NCBI RefSeq assembly: GCF_014648075.1
Contig: NZ_BMQK01000003.1
Location: 124,001 to 188,000, forward strand
DNA length: 64,000 bases
Direction of reading: 5' to 3'
Source of the DNA: Streptomyces ruber
GTDB lineage: Bacteria; Actinomycetota; Actinomycetes; Streptomycetales; Streptomycetaceae
Made by a program: the position numbers and the translations under genes. The notes beneath the pieces are model-generated. The model had not been told where the DNA came from. It was given only the letters and a program-made list of their open reading frames with translations, and did no database searches. This document shows positions 1 to 8,240 of the stretch, piece after piece; the first letter of the stretch is position 1; each line of letters begins with the position of its first letter.

Positions 1-48
1 GTGCGTGCCTCTTCGTTCACGGTGTGATCATTCACTTACGTTCCATAG

Positions 49-624
49 GTGACGGTTGGAGCATTTCTGAATCTTTCTGATCGAAATTGGCCGGATAGTG
101 CGGGTGGTGATGGCGGCGACGGGGGCGACGTCCACGTGTGGCCCGCGTGGCAGGTGCGCGACCGGGCCGGGGTCGCGGTGTGGTTCCACGCCCGGCTGGC
201 CTTCGCCGACGGCGCCCGCGTCGACGCGCTCGCGGTGGCGGCCGGGGGGCGGGTCTCCCTCGAGGAGGTGCGCTCCGAGCCGCCCCTGGCACTCGACGAC
301 CTGGCCCTGCTGGCCGACTGGCTCGAGGGGCCGCTCTTCGAGGCGTGCGTCGTGGCCCGGTCGGGGCCGCCCGGACCACCCGGCGACCCCCGAGGAGCGC
401 GCGGGCCGGAGGACGCGGTCTCACGGCACGTCCGGCCCGGCTGGCCGCGCGGTGCCGAGGGGCGCCGCAGGGTCGCCGAGGAGTACCGCGCGGCCCAGGA
501 GCGGGGCGCCGACCCCGTGCTCGCCGTGATGTGCGCGACCGGCCACAGCCGCCGCAGGTCGCTCAGGCTGATCGCGGGCGCGCGCGACGCCGGACTGCTG
601 GCGCCCCGCCACGTACGCCGCTGA
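49..624 (+). CDS. DUF6214 family protein
   Basis: 191-aa soluble protein with no signal peptide or membrane segment. I recognise it as DUF6214, a Streptomyces family of unknown function. The N-terminal half contains the conserved WPAW and a short beta-rich stretch around residues 30-100. A low-complexity Gly/Pro linker follows. The C-terminal ~55 residues (WPRG, GADPVLAVMCATG, SRRRSLRLIAGARDAG) look like a small helical domain in which a run of arginines precedes a helix, possibly DNA or RNA binding. The GTG start follows a CATAGG-like -10 closely, with no clear ribosome site, so a leaderless start is possible. It stands alone and is convergent with the DUF305 gene. Function unknown; the family name is from memory of the conserved ends. 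Confidence 0.75.
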   Translation: MTVGAFLNLSDRNWPDSAGGDGGDGGDVHVWPAWQVRDRAGVAVWFHARLAFADGARVDALAVAAGGRVSLEEVRSEPPLALDDLALLADWLEGPLFEACVVARSGPPGPPGDPRGARGPEDAVSRHVRPGWPRGAEGRRRVAEEYRAAQERGADPVLAVMCATGHSRRRSLRLIAGARDAGLLAPRHVRR

Positions 625-660
625 GGTCACCCGGCGCGCCGCGGCCGGGCGCCGGCCGTC

Positions 661-1335
661 TCACGGCATCCGGCGCATCCGGCTGATCTCGGACGTCTGC
701 TGCGCGATGACGTCGTCGGCCATCTCCTCGATCCGGATGTTGTTGCCCTGTGCCTTCACGTCCGTGGCCATGGTGACCGCGCCGTCGTGATGCGTGATCA
801 TCAGTTTCAGGAACAGCTCGTCGAAGGCCTCGCCCCGCGCCGCGCGCAGCTTTTCCAGCTGGGCCTCGGTCGCCATGCCGGGCATCGTCCCGTGATCGTG
901 GGCGTGACCGTCCGGACCGCCCTGCTTGTCCTCGCCGTTCGATTTCAGCCAGCTCTCCATCATGGCGATCTCCGGCTGCTGCGCGGCCGTGATCCGCTCG
1001 GCGAGCCGCTTCACCTTGTCCGAATCGGCGCGCTCGGGGACGAGTCCGGCCATCTCCAGGGCCTGGCCGTGGTGCTCGATCATCATCCGGGCGTAGGCGA
1101 AGTCCGCCGAGTTGGGCGAGTCGTCCTCGGCGCGCCGCTTCTGCGCGTCGGCGGCGGAAAGGGTCTCGGCGGCCTCGCCCGGCAGGCCGGGAGCGATCAC
1201 CGACGGGCCGGCCGCCCTGGCCGGATCCCTGTCCCCGCCGGAGTCCGGCCCGGAGTCGCAGCCCGCGAGCACGAGGACGGCGGCCGTCAGCGAGGCGGCG
1301 ATCAGCGGTGCACGGGACGTGCGGCGAACGAGCAC
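661..1335 (-). CDS. DUF305 domain lipoprotein
   Basis: 224-aa exported lipoprotein. The N-terminus has a twin-Arg-Ser start, a hydrophobic segment and a lipobox (LAGC, Cys about residue 26). The mature part is a DUF305 four-helix domain (about 70-224) with the paired MMIEHHGQAL and MITHHDGAV motifs typical of the family, which has a ferritin-like fold, plus a His-rich GHAHDHG insert that could bind metal. Start is GTG with a GGAGG site five bases upstream. It is divergent from the secreted LVIVD protein, and the two are often neighbours in Streptomyces, suggesting a shared extracytoplasmic role, perhaps in metal handling (inference). The biochemical function of DUF305 is not established. Confidence 0.9.
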   Translation of the reverse strand: MLVRRTSRAPLIAASLTAAVLVLAGCDSGPDSGGDRDPARAAGPSVIAPGLPGEAAETLSAADAQKRRAEDDSPNSADFAYARMMIEHHGQALEMAGLVPERADSDKVKRLAERITAAQQPEIAMMESWLKSNGEDKQGGPDGHAHDHGTMPGMATEAQLEKLRAARGEAFDELFLKLMITHHDGAVTMATDVKAQGNNIRIEEMADDVIAQQTSEISRMRRMP

Positions 1336-1495
1336 AGTGGCCTCCGGATGGGCACAGAACTGACGGACCCCTTGCGAATGTTGCTCACCGGTCTAGCACG
1401 GTTGCACGCGCGAGTGATCAGAAGAATTCGTTACAGGTGCGTTTCCATCTGTTGATCTGAGCATGCCGAAGACGATACTTCCGGTGGTCCGTGAA

Positions 1496-1513
1496 CCGTT
1501 CATCTGCGAACGG
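1496..1513 (+). promoter_or_regulatory. inverted repeat before the LVIVD gene
   Basis: Six-base arms CCGTTC and GAACGG flank a six-base loop, ending 17 bases before the GTG and just upstream of the GGGAGG ribosome site. It could be an operator or a 5' mRNA stem; nothing in the sequence decides between them. Confidence 0.35.
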
Positions 1514-1530
1514 CTACAAGGGAGGACGCA

Positions 1531-3033
1531 GTGACCCTGTTGAACGACCCGCGAACGCGGCGCAGACGCCTGGGAGTCGCCGCCACGGCGGCCGGGCTGC
1601 TCGCCGCGCTGCTCACGGCGGCCCCGGCGGCCGCGACCCCCGACCCCGGGGACGCCCCCGTCGGAAGGACGGAGGTCTCGAAGAACGACGTCAACGAGGC
1701 ACGGAAGGCGATCGAGAACGGGGAGATACCCGGGGTGGACGAGATCGTCCACTCCGCCAACATCGAGCACGTCGCCAACGTCCCCAAGGACGCGCTGCCC
1801 GGCACCAACTCGGACCTGGCCTTCCAGGGCAAGTACGCCTTCGCCGGCAACTACGACGGCTTCCGCATCTTCGACATCAGCAACCCGAAGAAGCCCAGGA
1901 CCGTCTCCCAGGTCCTCTGTCCCGGCTCGCAGAACGACATCTCGGTCGACGGCGACCTGCTCTTCCTGTCCACCGACTCCTCGCGCAGCGACAGTTCCTG
2001 CAACAGCACCACGCAGCCCGCCACGGAGAAGTCCTCGTGGGAGGGCATGAAGGTCTTCGACATCAGCGACAAGCGCAACCCGAAGTACGTCGCCGCCGTC
2101 GAGACCGCCTGCGGTTCGCACACCCACACGCTGGTGCCCGAGCGCAAGGACGTGTACATCTACGTCTCCTCGTACTCGCCGAGCGCGTCCTTCCCCGACT
2201 GCCAGCCCCCGCACGACGGCATCTCGGTCATCAAGGTGCCGCGCAAGGCCCCGCAGAAGGCGGCCGTGGTGGGCTTCCCGGTGCTCTTCCCCGGTGAGGG
2301 CGTGGACGGCGGCGGCAACCCGGGCGCGCCCACCAACCCGGGCGTGTCCAAGACCACGGGCTGCCACGACATCACCGTGCTGCCGTCCAAGGACCTGGCG
2401 GCGGGTGCCTGCATGGGCGACGGCATCCTGTTCTCCATCAAGGACCCGGAGCGTCCGAAGGTGATCGAACGGGTCCAGGACAACGTGAACTTCGCGTTCT
2501 GGCACTCGGCGACCTTCAATCAGAAGGCGGACAAGGTCGTCTTCACCGACGAGCTGGGCGGCGGCGGCGCGGCCACCTGCAACGCGGAGATCGGCCCGGA
2601 CCGCGGGGCCAACGGCATCTACGACATCGTCGGCAAGGGCGACAAGCTGAAGCTGGAGTTCCGCAGCTACTACAAGATCCCCCGGCACCAGTCGGACGCC
2701 GAGAACTGCGTCGCCCACAACGGCTCGCTGATCCCGGTCAAGGGCAAGGACATCATGGTCCAGGCCTGGTACCAGGGCGGTGTCTCCGTCTGGGACTTCA
2801 CCGACTCCGCCAGGCCCAAGGAGATCGCCTACTTCGAGCGGGGCCCGCTGTCCCTCGACGGCAGCCTGGGCGGTGGCTCGTGGTCGGCGTACTACTACAA
2901 CGGCTACATCTACTCGAACGACATGGCCAAGGGCTTCGACGTGCTGAAGATCGACGACCGCCGCACGGACCCGGCGAAGCGCGTCCGCACGGACGAGCTG
3001 AACGTCCAGACCCAGCCGGACTACTTCGGCTGA
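1531..3033 (+). CDS. secreted LVIVD repeat-containing protein
   Basis: 500-aa secreted protein. Residues 1-35 are a signal peptide (Arg-rich start, Ala/Leu core, AAPAAA-type cleavage site). The remainder carries LVIVD-type beta-propeller repeats, visible as recurring GFRIFDISNPKKP, KVFDISDKRNPK and SVWDFTDSARPKE units separated by 60-120 residues. Such repeats form surface-exposed beta-propellers. A cluster of cysteines (CPGSQN, SSCNST, ACGSHTH, CHDI, ACMGD, TCNAE) suggests disulphides outside the cell. The GTG start has a strong GGGAGG site about seven bases upstream. Its last 13 bases overlap the 3' end of the convergent TetR gene. Molecular function is unknown; pairing with the DUF305 lipoprotein suggests a cell-surface complex. 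Confidence 0.88.
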   Translation: MTLLNDPRTRRRRLGVAATAAGLLAALLTAAPAAATPDPGDAPVGRTEVSKNDVNEARKAIENGEIPGVDEIVHSANIEHVANVPKDALPGTNSDLAFQGKYAFAGNYDGFRIFDISNPKKPRTVSQVLCPGSQNDISVDGDLLFLSTDSSRSDSSCNSTTQPATEKSSWEGMKVFDISDKRNPKYVAAVETACGSHTHTLVPERKDVYIYVSSYSPSASFPDCQPPHDGISVIKVPRKAPQKAAVVGFPVLFPGEGVDGGGNPGAPTNPGVSKTTGCHDITVLPSKDLAAGACMGDGILFSIKDPERPKVIERVQDNVNFAFWHSATFNQKADKVVFTDELGGGGAATCNAEIGPDRGANGIYDIVGKGDKLKLEFRSYYKIPRHQSDAENCVAHNGSLIPVKGKDIMVQAWYQGGVSVWDFTDSARPKEIAYFERGPLSLDGSLGGGSWSAYYYNGYIYSNDMAKGFDVLKIDDRRTDPAKRVRTDELNVQTQPDYFG

Positions 3034-3734
3034 CCGCCCGGCCGCCGTGGCCGACGGGCGGCCGGTGCGTCCGTACGGCACCGTTCCGTCGAGAAGAAGC
3101 GTGACAGATCCTTGTCGCGTGCCGCCCCGCCGGACCCCTCGGGGTCCGGCGGGGCGCCCGACTCCCAGTCCAGTCCGTACCGCTCGAACAGTTCGGCCCT
3201 CAGCACGGTGAGGGGTAACGGCACGTTGGGGAGCACCATCGCGTACACCGCGCCCATGAGCAGGGAACGCAGCAGCGGATACCCCGCGGTGGCGTCCGTG
3301 CGGCCGTGGCGTGCGACCGTGTCCCCCAGCAGTTCGCCGAGCCGACGCTGTTCGGGGCACTGCATGAACCCCTCGGCATCGAGCAGCCCCGCCATGTGCT
3401 GGCGCATCAGTACGGGTTGGTCCCGGGCCAGCCCCAGGATCGCGTCGATCGCCCGCGCCATCCGTTCCCGGCCGTCCTCGGTGCGCGGCTCGCGCTCCAG
3501 CGCCTCCTCCAGTGTGCGGTGCATGAGCCGGTGCACGGCCGACTGCACCAACTGGCGCTTGCCTGGGAAGTAGTAGGACACCAGCCCGCGCGCCGATCCG
3601 GCCCGGTCCGCGATGGCCCCCAGCGTCGTCGCCTCGTAGCCGCGCTCGCCGACCAGTTCGACCGCAGCCTGAAGGAGCCGTTCCCGGGACCGTCGCCGCA
3701 ATTCTTCATTGACCGAGGCGCTGCGCGGGGACAT
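3021..3734 (-). CDS. TetR family transcriptional regulator
   Basis: 237-aa repressor. The N-terminal helix-turn-helix (about 12-58) is typical of TetR, with LLQAAVELVGERGYEATTLG followed by ARGLVSYYFPGKRQL. The ligand-binding domain (60-200) has a MAGLLDAEG helix and a long hydrophobic C-terminal helix. The tail (about 195-237) is basic and Pro-rich and probably disordered. ATG start with a CAGGAG site nine bases upstream. A 9+9 palindrome lies 16 bases before the start, so autoregulation is likely. No obvious target gene sits beside it: the LVIVD gene is convergent and PAP2 is separate. Ligand unknown. Confidence 0.92.
   Translation of the reverse strand: MSPRSASVNEELRRRSRERLLQAAVELVGERGYEATTLGAIADRAGSARGLVSYYFPGKRQLVQSAVHRLMHRTLEEALEREPRTEDGRERMARAIDAILGLARDQPVLMRQHMAGLLDAEGFMQCPEQRRLGELLGDTVARHGRTDATAGYPLLRSLLMGAVYAMVLPNVPLPLTVLRAELFERYGLDWESGAPPDPEGSGGAARDKDLSRFFSTERCRTDAPAARRPRRPGGQPK
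3124..3155. terminator. 15-bp inverted repeat inside the TetR 3' end
   Basis: Perfect 15-base arms (3124-3138 and 3141-3155) separated by TC lie inside the TetR coding region, 90 bases after the LVIVD stop. A strong hairpin here could terminate transcripts of the convergent LVIVD gene. There is no U-tract, as is common in Streptomyces. Confidence 0.5.
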
Positions 3735-3749
3735 CCTGTAACTCCTGCG

Positions 3750-3768
3750 TTGACTGGCTGCCAGCCAA
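3750..3768. promoter_or_regulatory. TetR-type operator
   Basis: Nine-base half sites TTGACTGGC and GCCAGCCAA flank a central T and match at 8 of 9 pairs. The site is 15 bases upstream of the TetR ATG, over the likely promoter, and is therefore a good candidate for autorepression. Confidence 0.65.
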
Positions 3769-3900
3769 CTATACTCAGCGCACCCAGGAGCTCACCCTGT
3801 GCGGACGCCCCTGGACAGCCGTCCGTCCCGGGCCACGCGGGGGATGGTCCGGGACGGACGGCCTCACTCCTCGCCGCGGGCGGTGGACCCGCCGCACGGG

Positions 3901-4584
3901 TCACCCGCGCCGCGCGCCTCCCCACCTCTCGTACGACGCCACGGCCAGCGCCACCGTCAGGGCGCCCAGCAGCCAGCCGCCCAGCACGTCCGTGGGCCAG
4001 TGCACACCGAGCCAGACGCGGGTCAGACCGACCCCGGCCACGGAGACCACCGCCACGGCGAGCGACGCGAGCCACAGGAGGCGCCCGGCGCCGTACAGCC
4101 GCAGCAGCCACAGCAGCAGACCGCACACCACCGTGGCCGTCATAGCGTGCCCCGAGGGAAAGGCCGCGTAGTGGGCGGAGTCCACGGGATCGGGCCACAC
4201 GGGCCGCTCCCGGCCGACCGCGGCCTTCAGCCCCTGCTGCACCACCGTGCCCGACGCGCCCGCGACCACCAGCCACGCGGCGAGCAGCCGCTGCCCGTGT
4301 CTCCACAGCAGCCAGACGACGGCGACCGCACCCAGCACCCGCATGGTGTTGGGGTCCCACACCCAGTCCGTGAGGACGCGGGCGGCCCGGGTGACGCCGG
4401 GCTCGTCGACCGCCCAGCGATGCGTCGTGCGGGCGATGTCCCCGTCGAGCGACATCAGCGGCTGCCAGGAGGCGGCCACCAGCAGCAACAGCAGGACGGA
4501 GGGCACGGCGAGGACGACGGCGGCGCGTACGGCCGCGCGCGGGCCGGGCGGCCTCGGCGAGGAGTCGAGAGGCGGCGAGTGCAT
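3901..4584 (-). CDS. PAP2 superfamily phosphatase (membrane)
   Basis: 227-aa integral membrane lipid phosphatase of the type-2 phosphatidic acid phosphatase family. The three signature motifs are visible: KAAVGRERP (about 117-125), PSGH (about 142) and a third motif SVAGVGLTRVWLGVHWPTDV in which Arg, His and Asp form the catalytic site. About six membrane helices are predicted, the first at residues 20-42. Likely substrates are diacylglycerol pyrophosphate, phosphatidate or undecaprenyl pyrophosphate; the sequence does not tell which. The ATG at 4584 has a GGTGAGG ribosome site; upstream in-frame extension is low-complexity shadow. Monocistronic. Confidence 0.9.
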   Translation of the reverse strand: MHSPPLDSSPRPPGPRAAVRAAVVLAVPSVLLLLLVAASWQPLMSLDGDIARTTHRWAVDEPGVTRAARVLTDWVWDPNTMRVLGAVAVVWLLWRHGQRLLAAWLVVAGASGTVVQQGLKAAVGRERPVWPDPVDSAHYAAFPSGHAMTATVVCGLLLWLLRLYGAGRLLWLASLAVAVVSVAGVGLTRVWLGVHWPTDVLGGWLLGALTVALAVASYERWGGARRG

Positions 4585-4778
4585 ACGGTGATCCTCACCG
4601 ACTTCCCGGGCCGCAGGCCAACTCCGCGGCGTGAGAAAGTCTTCACCTCGCGGCCGGAACCCGGCGGGGGACGCCAACAGTTGTGAGGAGATGACCGCCG
4701 GCGTGTTCCGCCCGGCGCGTCCCGGTCGAGTGCCGCACGACGTGCCGCCCCGGACCGGTCCCGCGCGGGGCGGCCGCT

Positions 4779-5714
4779 CTAACCGAGCGCCCGCAGCCCC
4801 GGCACGAACGCCACCAGCACCGGGACCACCGGGACCAGGGCCGCGGCCGCCGTCAGCCGCAGCCGGCGGACCGCCGGGAGCCGGTCCGGCGGGGTCAGGA
4901 GGCGGTCGACGCGCTGCGGGACATGGGCCTGCGGCGCCGGGCAGGGACCGAACACCCCGCGGTCCTCGTTGAGTTCGACCAGGGCGAGGGCGGTGGTGAG
5001 CCGGCCGAAGCGCCGGGACGCCATGTCGTCGGCGGCCAGCTCCACCAGACGGTGCATCTCGTCGCGGAACGCCGCGAACACCGGCACCTGCGGGAAGCCG
5101 TCCGCGAGGGCGGACGAGCAGTGCAGCAGCCAGTCGTGCCGCGCCCTGGCGTGACCCTGCTCGTGCGCGAGCAGGGCGTCCAGCTGCCGGCCCTTCAGGC
5201 GCCGCAACGCCGCCGTGGTGACGACGAGCCGGGGCTGCGCGCCGGGCAGCCACCAGGCGTCCGGACGGTCGCCCTCCAGGACGACCAGACGGTCGGGTCC
5301 CGGCGTCTCCCCGGGCAGCAGCGGGGCGCGTACGAGGAGTTCGGCCCGCCGTCGGCGGCGGCGCCGCCGCGTGCGGACGACCTCGCGGGCCAGCATCGCC
5401 GCGGTCCAGGCGCCGCCGCAGGCAAGGGCCACGGCGGTCGTCGCGGCCCACGTACGGCCGGTGCTCAACGCGTAGGCCTCCACCACCCCGTGGGGCGCGG
5501 GCGCGAACACATGCCCCCGCACGGCGGCCCAGGCGGCGGCCGCGCTCAGCGTCATCGACAGCGCACAGCACAGCAGGACGGCGACCACCACGCACTGCCA
5601 GGTCCACAGCGCGACCACGGGTTCACGGTCCGGCCAGTCGGCGCGGGCGAGCAGCCGCGGGGCGACGACGGCGGTCAGGGCGCCGAGCAGCAACAGTGCC
5701 GCGGGGACCATCAT
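4779..5714 (-). CDS. M56 family metallopeptidase (BlaR1/HtpX-like)
   Basis: 311-aa membrane zinc peptidase. Helices at about 1-20, 35-62, 84-108 and 285-308 flank a cytoplasmic domain containing HEQGH (about 185-189), the HExxH zinc motif, with a second glutamate in ELAADDMASR about 45 residues later. A run of nine basic residues near 115-124 follows the third helix. M56 proteins in actinobacteria often pair with a BlaI/MecI repressor; none is adjacent here. Instead a DUF5134 membrane protein lies upstream on the same strand, a frequent Streptomyces pairing. Its promoter region contains a 22-base motif (5761-5782) shared with the PlsC-type gene. Substrate unknown. Confidence 0.87.
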   Translation of the reverse strand: MMVPAALLLLGALTAVVAPRLLARADWPDREPVVALWTWQCVVVAVLLCCALSMTLSAAAAWAAVRGHVFAPAPHGVVEAYALSTGRTWAATTAVALACGGAWTAAMLAREVVRTRRRRRRRRAELLVRAPLLPGETPGPDRLVVLEGDRPDAWWLPGAQPRLVVTTAALRRLKGRQLDALLAHEQGHARARHDWLLHCSSALADGFPQVPVFAAFRDEMHRLVELAADDMASRRFGRLTTALALVELNEDRGVFGPCPAPQAHVPQRVDRLLTPPDRLPAVRRLRLTAAAALVPVVPVLVAFVPGLRALG

Positions 5715-5760
5715 GCGGGCAGCCTATGAGGGGTGCGGCGCGCGGGGCACGGGGCCGGGC

Positions 5761-5782
5761 GGAAAGTGACGCAGACCACGGT
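5761..5782 (-). promoter_or_regulatory. shared promoter motif, copy 1 (M56 gene)
   Basis: On the minus strand the 22 bases run from ACC to ACTTTCC and match 17 of 22 positions in the region upstream of the acyltransferase gene (16291-16312). The core CTGCGT, one variable base, then ACTTTCC is identical. The motif ends 46 bases before the M56 start, nearly the same distance as in the other copy. Confidence 0.5.
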
Positions 5783-5852
5783 TTCGTACAGCGCGGAGGG
5801 GTGCCGGCGCGCGGGGCCCGCGTCTCCCGTCCGTGCCGTCCGACCGCGCGGC

Positions 5853-6434
5853 TCAGAGCGCCGGCAGCATGACGAGCATCGCGATGCCCATCGACAGCCT
5901 GCACGCGCGCGCGACTTCCGGCCGGTCGCCCCAGCCGGTGCCGTCCCCCGCGGCCGCCGTGCGCGCGGGGTCCCCGGCCGCGGCCCCCACGGGCATCAGC
6001 CGGACACCGGTCCACAGGACGTACCCGGCGAAGTAGAGCAGCAGCGCACCGGTCACCCACGGCACGTCCGTCTGCCCGGAGCCCTCGTGCCCGCCGCCGT
6101 GGGAGCCGGGAGCGGCGGCCATGACGGCGGCCATGTAGGCCATCGCCAGCGAGCCCATCGCGTGGTGCAGGTGACGCGGGCGGGTCCGGGCCGCCCACAG
6201 GGCGCGCAGGGCGGCCGTGCCGAAGACGGCGGCGCAGGCCAGCCAGGCCCAGCGCGGCGGCGCCGACACGGCGGCGGGCACGGCCATCGCCGCCATGCCG
6301 AAGCCCATCAGCGCCTCCCCGCCCGCGGCCCGGCGCTGCTCCTCGACGGGGCTGCGCATCCGCAGCAGGCAGTAGGCGCCCGTCGCCGCGCACACCGCCA
6401 CCAGCAGCCAGCCGGGTGCAGCCGGTCCATGCAT
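5853..6434 (-). CDS. DUF5134 domain membrane protein
   Basis: 193-aa polytopic membrane protein with about five helices (8-24, 43-58, 62-80, 92-107, 127-145) and a sixth near the C-terminus. It matches the DUF5134 family in its HHAMGSLAMAYMAAVM segment, with adjacent His residues within the membrane, and a His/Gly loop (SHGGGHEG) that could bind metal. It lies upstream of the M56 peptidase on the same strand with a 138-base gap, so co-transcription is possible but not obvious. Such proteins are found beside copper or peptidase genes in actinobacteria. Function unknown. Confidence 0.8.
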   Translation of the reverse strand: MHGPAAPGWLLVAVCAATGAYCLLRMRSPVEEQRRAAGGEALMGFGMAAMAVPAAVSAPPRWAWLACAAVFGTAALRALWAARTRPRHLHHAMGSLAMAYMAAVMAAAPGSHGGGHEGSGQTDVPWVTGALLLYFAGYVLWTGVRLMPVGAAAGDPARTAAAGDGTGWGDRPEVARACRLSMGIAMLVMLPAL

Positions 6435-6572
6435 CGCGCACCTCCCCGCTCGCCGCCGGACGGCCGGCGGTCCGGCGACGTCCGACGGTCGTCACGCGCC
6501 GTCTGTCGGGACATGCCCCCTCCCGGCGGGCGCGCATGCTGGCGCGAAGGGGTGCTCAGGAGCGCGCGCGAA

Positions 6573-6592
6573 GTGTTTTACTTGTGAAACAC
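6573..6592. promoter_or_regulatory. palindromic operator over the FUSC-MarR promoter
   Basis: Arms GTGTTT and AAACAC surround an eight-base centre, with eight of ten pairs matching overall. The site covers the -35 position of a promoter whose -10 (TAAAAT, 6597-6602) lies six bases before the FUSC ATG. It is a likely binding site for the MarR protein encoded in the same operon. Confidence 0.6.
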
Positions 6593-6608
6593 CTGTTAAA
6601 ATCGACTT

Positions 6609-8240
6609 ATGAGCAGTAACGGTTCGCCGTCCGTGCGCCCCCTTCCGGTCCTCGGTGCCCTCCGCCTCGGCCGCCCCTCGGACATCTGGTTCAAGCCCGC
6701 CCTGAGCGTCGTCGTCGCCGTCGCGCCGCCGAACCTGACGCTGGTGGCGCTCGACCGCCTCGACCTCGCCATGTACACGATGGCCGGATCGCTCTGCGCG
6801 CTCTACGCCCACAACCGCCCGTACGCCACCCGCGCGCGCGTGCTCGCCCTGGTCGTCCTGGGGATGCTCGGCTCCCTCGCCGGCGCTCTCGTCACGGCCT
6901 CGCTGACCTCGAACGCGGTCGTGCTGGTGACCGTCGGCGCGCTGCTCGCCGCCGCGCAGAAGGCGGTGTGCGACGCGACCCGCCTGGGCCCGCCCGGCAA
7001 CGTGATCTTCGCGTTCGTCATGTCGGCGGCACTCTTCGTACCCCAGACCCTCGCCCAGGTGCCGGGTCACCTCGCGCTCGCCGCCGCCGCGGGCGCCTGG
7101 GCCTGGATCGTGGGCATGGCCCCCGCCCTCCCGCGCCCGCACGGACCGGAACGCCGGGCCGTCGCGGGCGCCCTGCACGCGGCGGCCGCCCACGCCGGCA
7201 CCGGGGACCCGGCGGCGCGGGCCCGCGCCGCGGCCGCCGTCCACGCCGCCTGGCAGACGCTGCTCGCGAGCGGCGCCCGGCCGGCCGCCCGGCAGGCGCT
7301 GGAGCGGCTCGTGGTGCGCGCCGAGATCGCCCTCGCCGCGCCCGCCGACACCGACCCGGAGGAGCTGCGCCGCCTCGCCCGCGCCCTGCGCGGCACCGGC
7401 GCCGTCCCGCGCGCGGGCGACCTGGGCGCGGCCGCGGGCGAGGTGCTCGGCGCCGAGATCGAGCGGGCGACGCCCACGCCGCCGTGGTGGCGCGGACTCG
7501 GCCCGCTCGCCCCCATCGCCGTGCGCACCGCCGTCGGCTGCGCCCTCGCCGGATACGCCTCCCTCGCGATCGGCGTCGGCCGCCCGTACTGGGCCCTGGT
7601 CACCGCGGCCGCGCTGTACCAGGTCAACATCACCCTGACCTGGAACCGGGCCGTGCAGCGCGTCGTCGGCAACCTGGTCGGCGTCCTGGTCTTCGCCGCC
7701 GTCGCCCCGCTCGCCCACCTCCACCCGCTCGCCCTCGTCCTGTGCTGCCTCGCCTTCAACTTCGGCGCCGAGGCCCTGATCAGCCGCAACTACTGGCTCG
7801 GCAGCGTCTGCGTGACCCCGATGGCCCTGCTCATCACGGAGTTCGCGCACGTCGAGCGCACCGGTGAGCTGATGACCGACCGGATCCTGGACACCCTCGT
7901 CGGCGCGGTCGTCGGCTTCCTCGCGGCGATAGCCGTCACCAACCGCCGGGCGGGCGACCGCCTCGAACGGGCCGTCGCCGCCGTGGAGAGCGCCCGTGAG
8001 CACGCGGTCCGGACGCTCGCCGCCCCCTCCGCCGCTCCCGGCGCGGTCGAGGCCGCCCGCCGTCACCTCGCCGCCGCGCTGGTCGACCTGCGCGCCACCG
8101 CCGACGCCGCGGCCGGCGAATGGTGGCAGCGCGCCCTGCCCGAGGAGCGGGTGGTGAGCGCCGAACAGGCCGGGCATCGTACGCTCGCGGCGACGGTACG
8201 GCAGCGGACACAGCACACTGCGGAGGGTGCAGGGGCATGA
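6609..8240 (+). CDS. FUSC family transporter-like membrane protein
   Basis: 543-aa integral membrane protein of the FUSC (fusaric acid resistance) superfamily, presumed efflux components for aromatic acids. Two blocks of about five helices (20-150 and 290-430) are separated by a cytoplasmic Ala/Arg-rich helical region (about 165-285). The second block carries the characteristic GRPYWALVTAAALYQ motif. The C-terminus (430-543) is helical and charged. The ATG has no ribosome site and follows a TAAAAT -10 by six bases, so the mRNA is probably leaderless. The stop overlaps the start of the MarR gene (ATGA), so the two are translationally coupled and the regulator likely controls this exporter. Confidence 0.88.
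   Translation: MSSNGSPSVRPLPVLGALRLGRPSDIWFKPALSVVVAVAPPNLTLVALDRLDLAMYTMAGSLCALYAHNRPYATRARVLALVVLGMLGSLAGALVTASLTSNAVVLVTVGALLAAAQKAVCDATRLGPPGNVIFAFVMSAALFVPQTLAQVPGHLALAAAAGAWAWIVGMAPALPRPHGPERRAVAGALHAAAAHAGTGDPAARARAAAAVHAAWQTLLASGARPAARQALERLVVRAEIALAAPADTDPEELRRLARALRGTGAVPRAGDLGAAAGEVLGAEIERATPTPPWWRGLGPLAPIAVRTAVGCALAGYASLAIGVGRPYWALVTAAALYQVNITLTWNRAVQRVVGNLVGVLVFAAVAPLAHLHPLALVLCCLAFNFGAEALISRNYWLGSVCVTPMALLITEFAHVERTGELMTDRILDTLVGAVVGFLAAIAVTNRRAGDRLERAVAAVESAREHAVRTLAAPSAAPGAVEAARRHLAAALVDLRATADAAAGEWWQRALPEERVVSAEQAGHRTLAATVRQRTQHTAEGAGA

Noticed and set aside
1393..3360. 655-codon reverse reading frame antisense to the LVIVD gene
   Set aside because: It covers the well-supported LVIVD gene, has Arg/Val/Asp-biased composition typical of antisense frames in high-GC DNA, and shows no domain or ribosome site.
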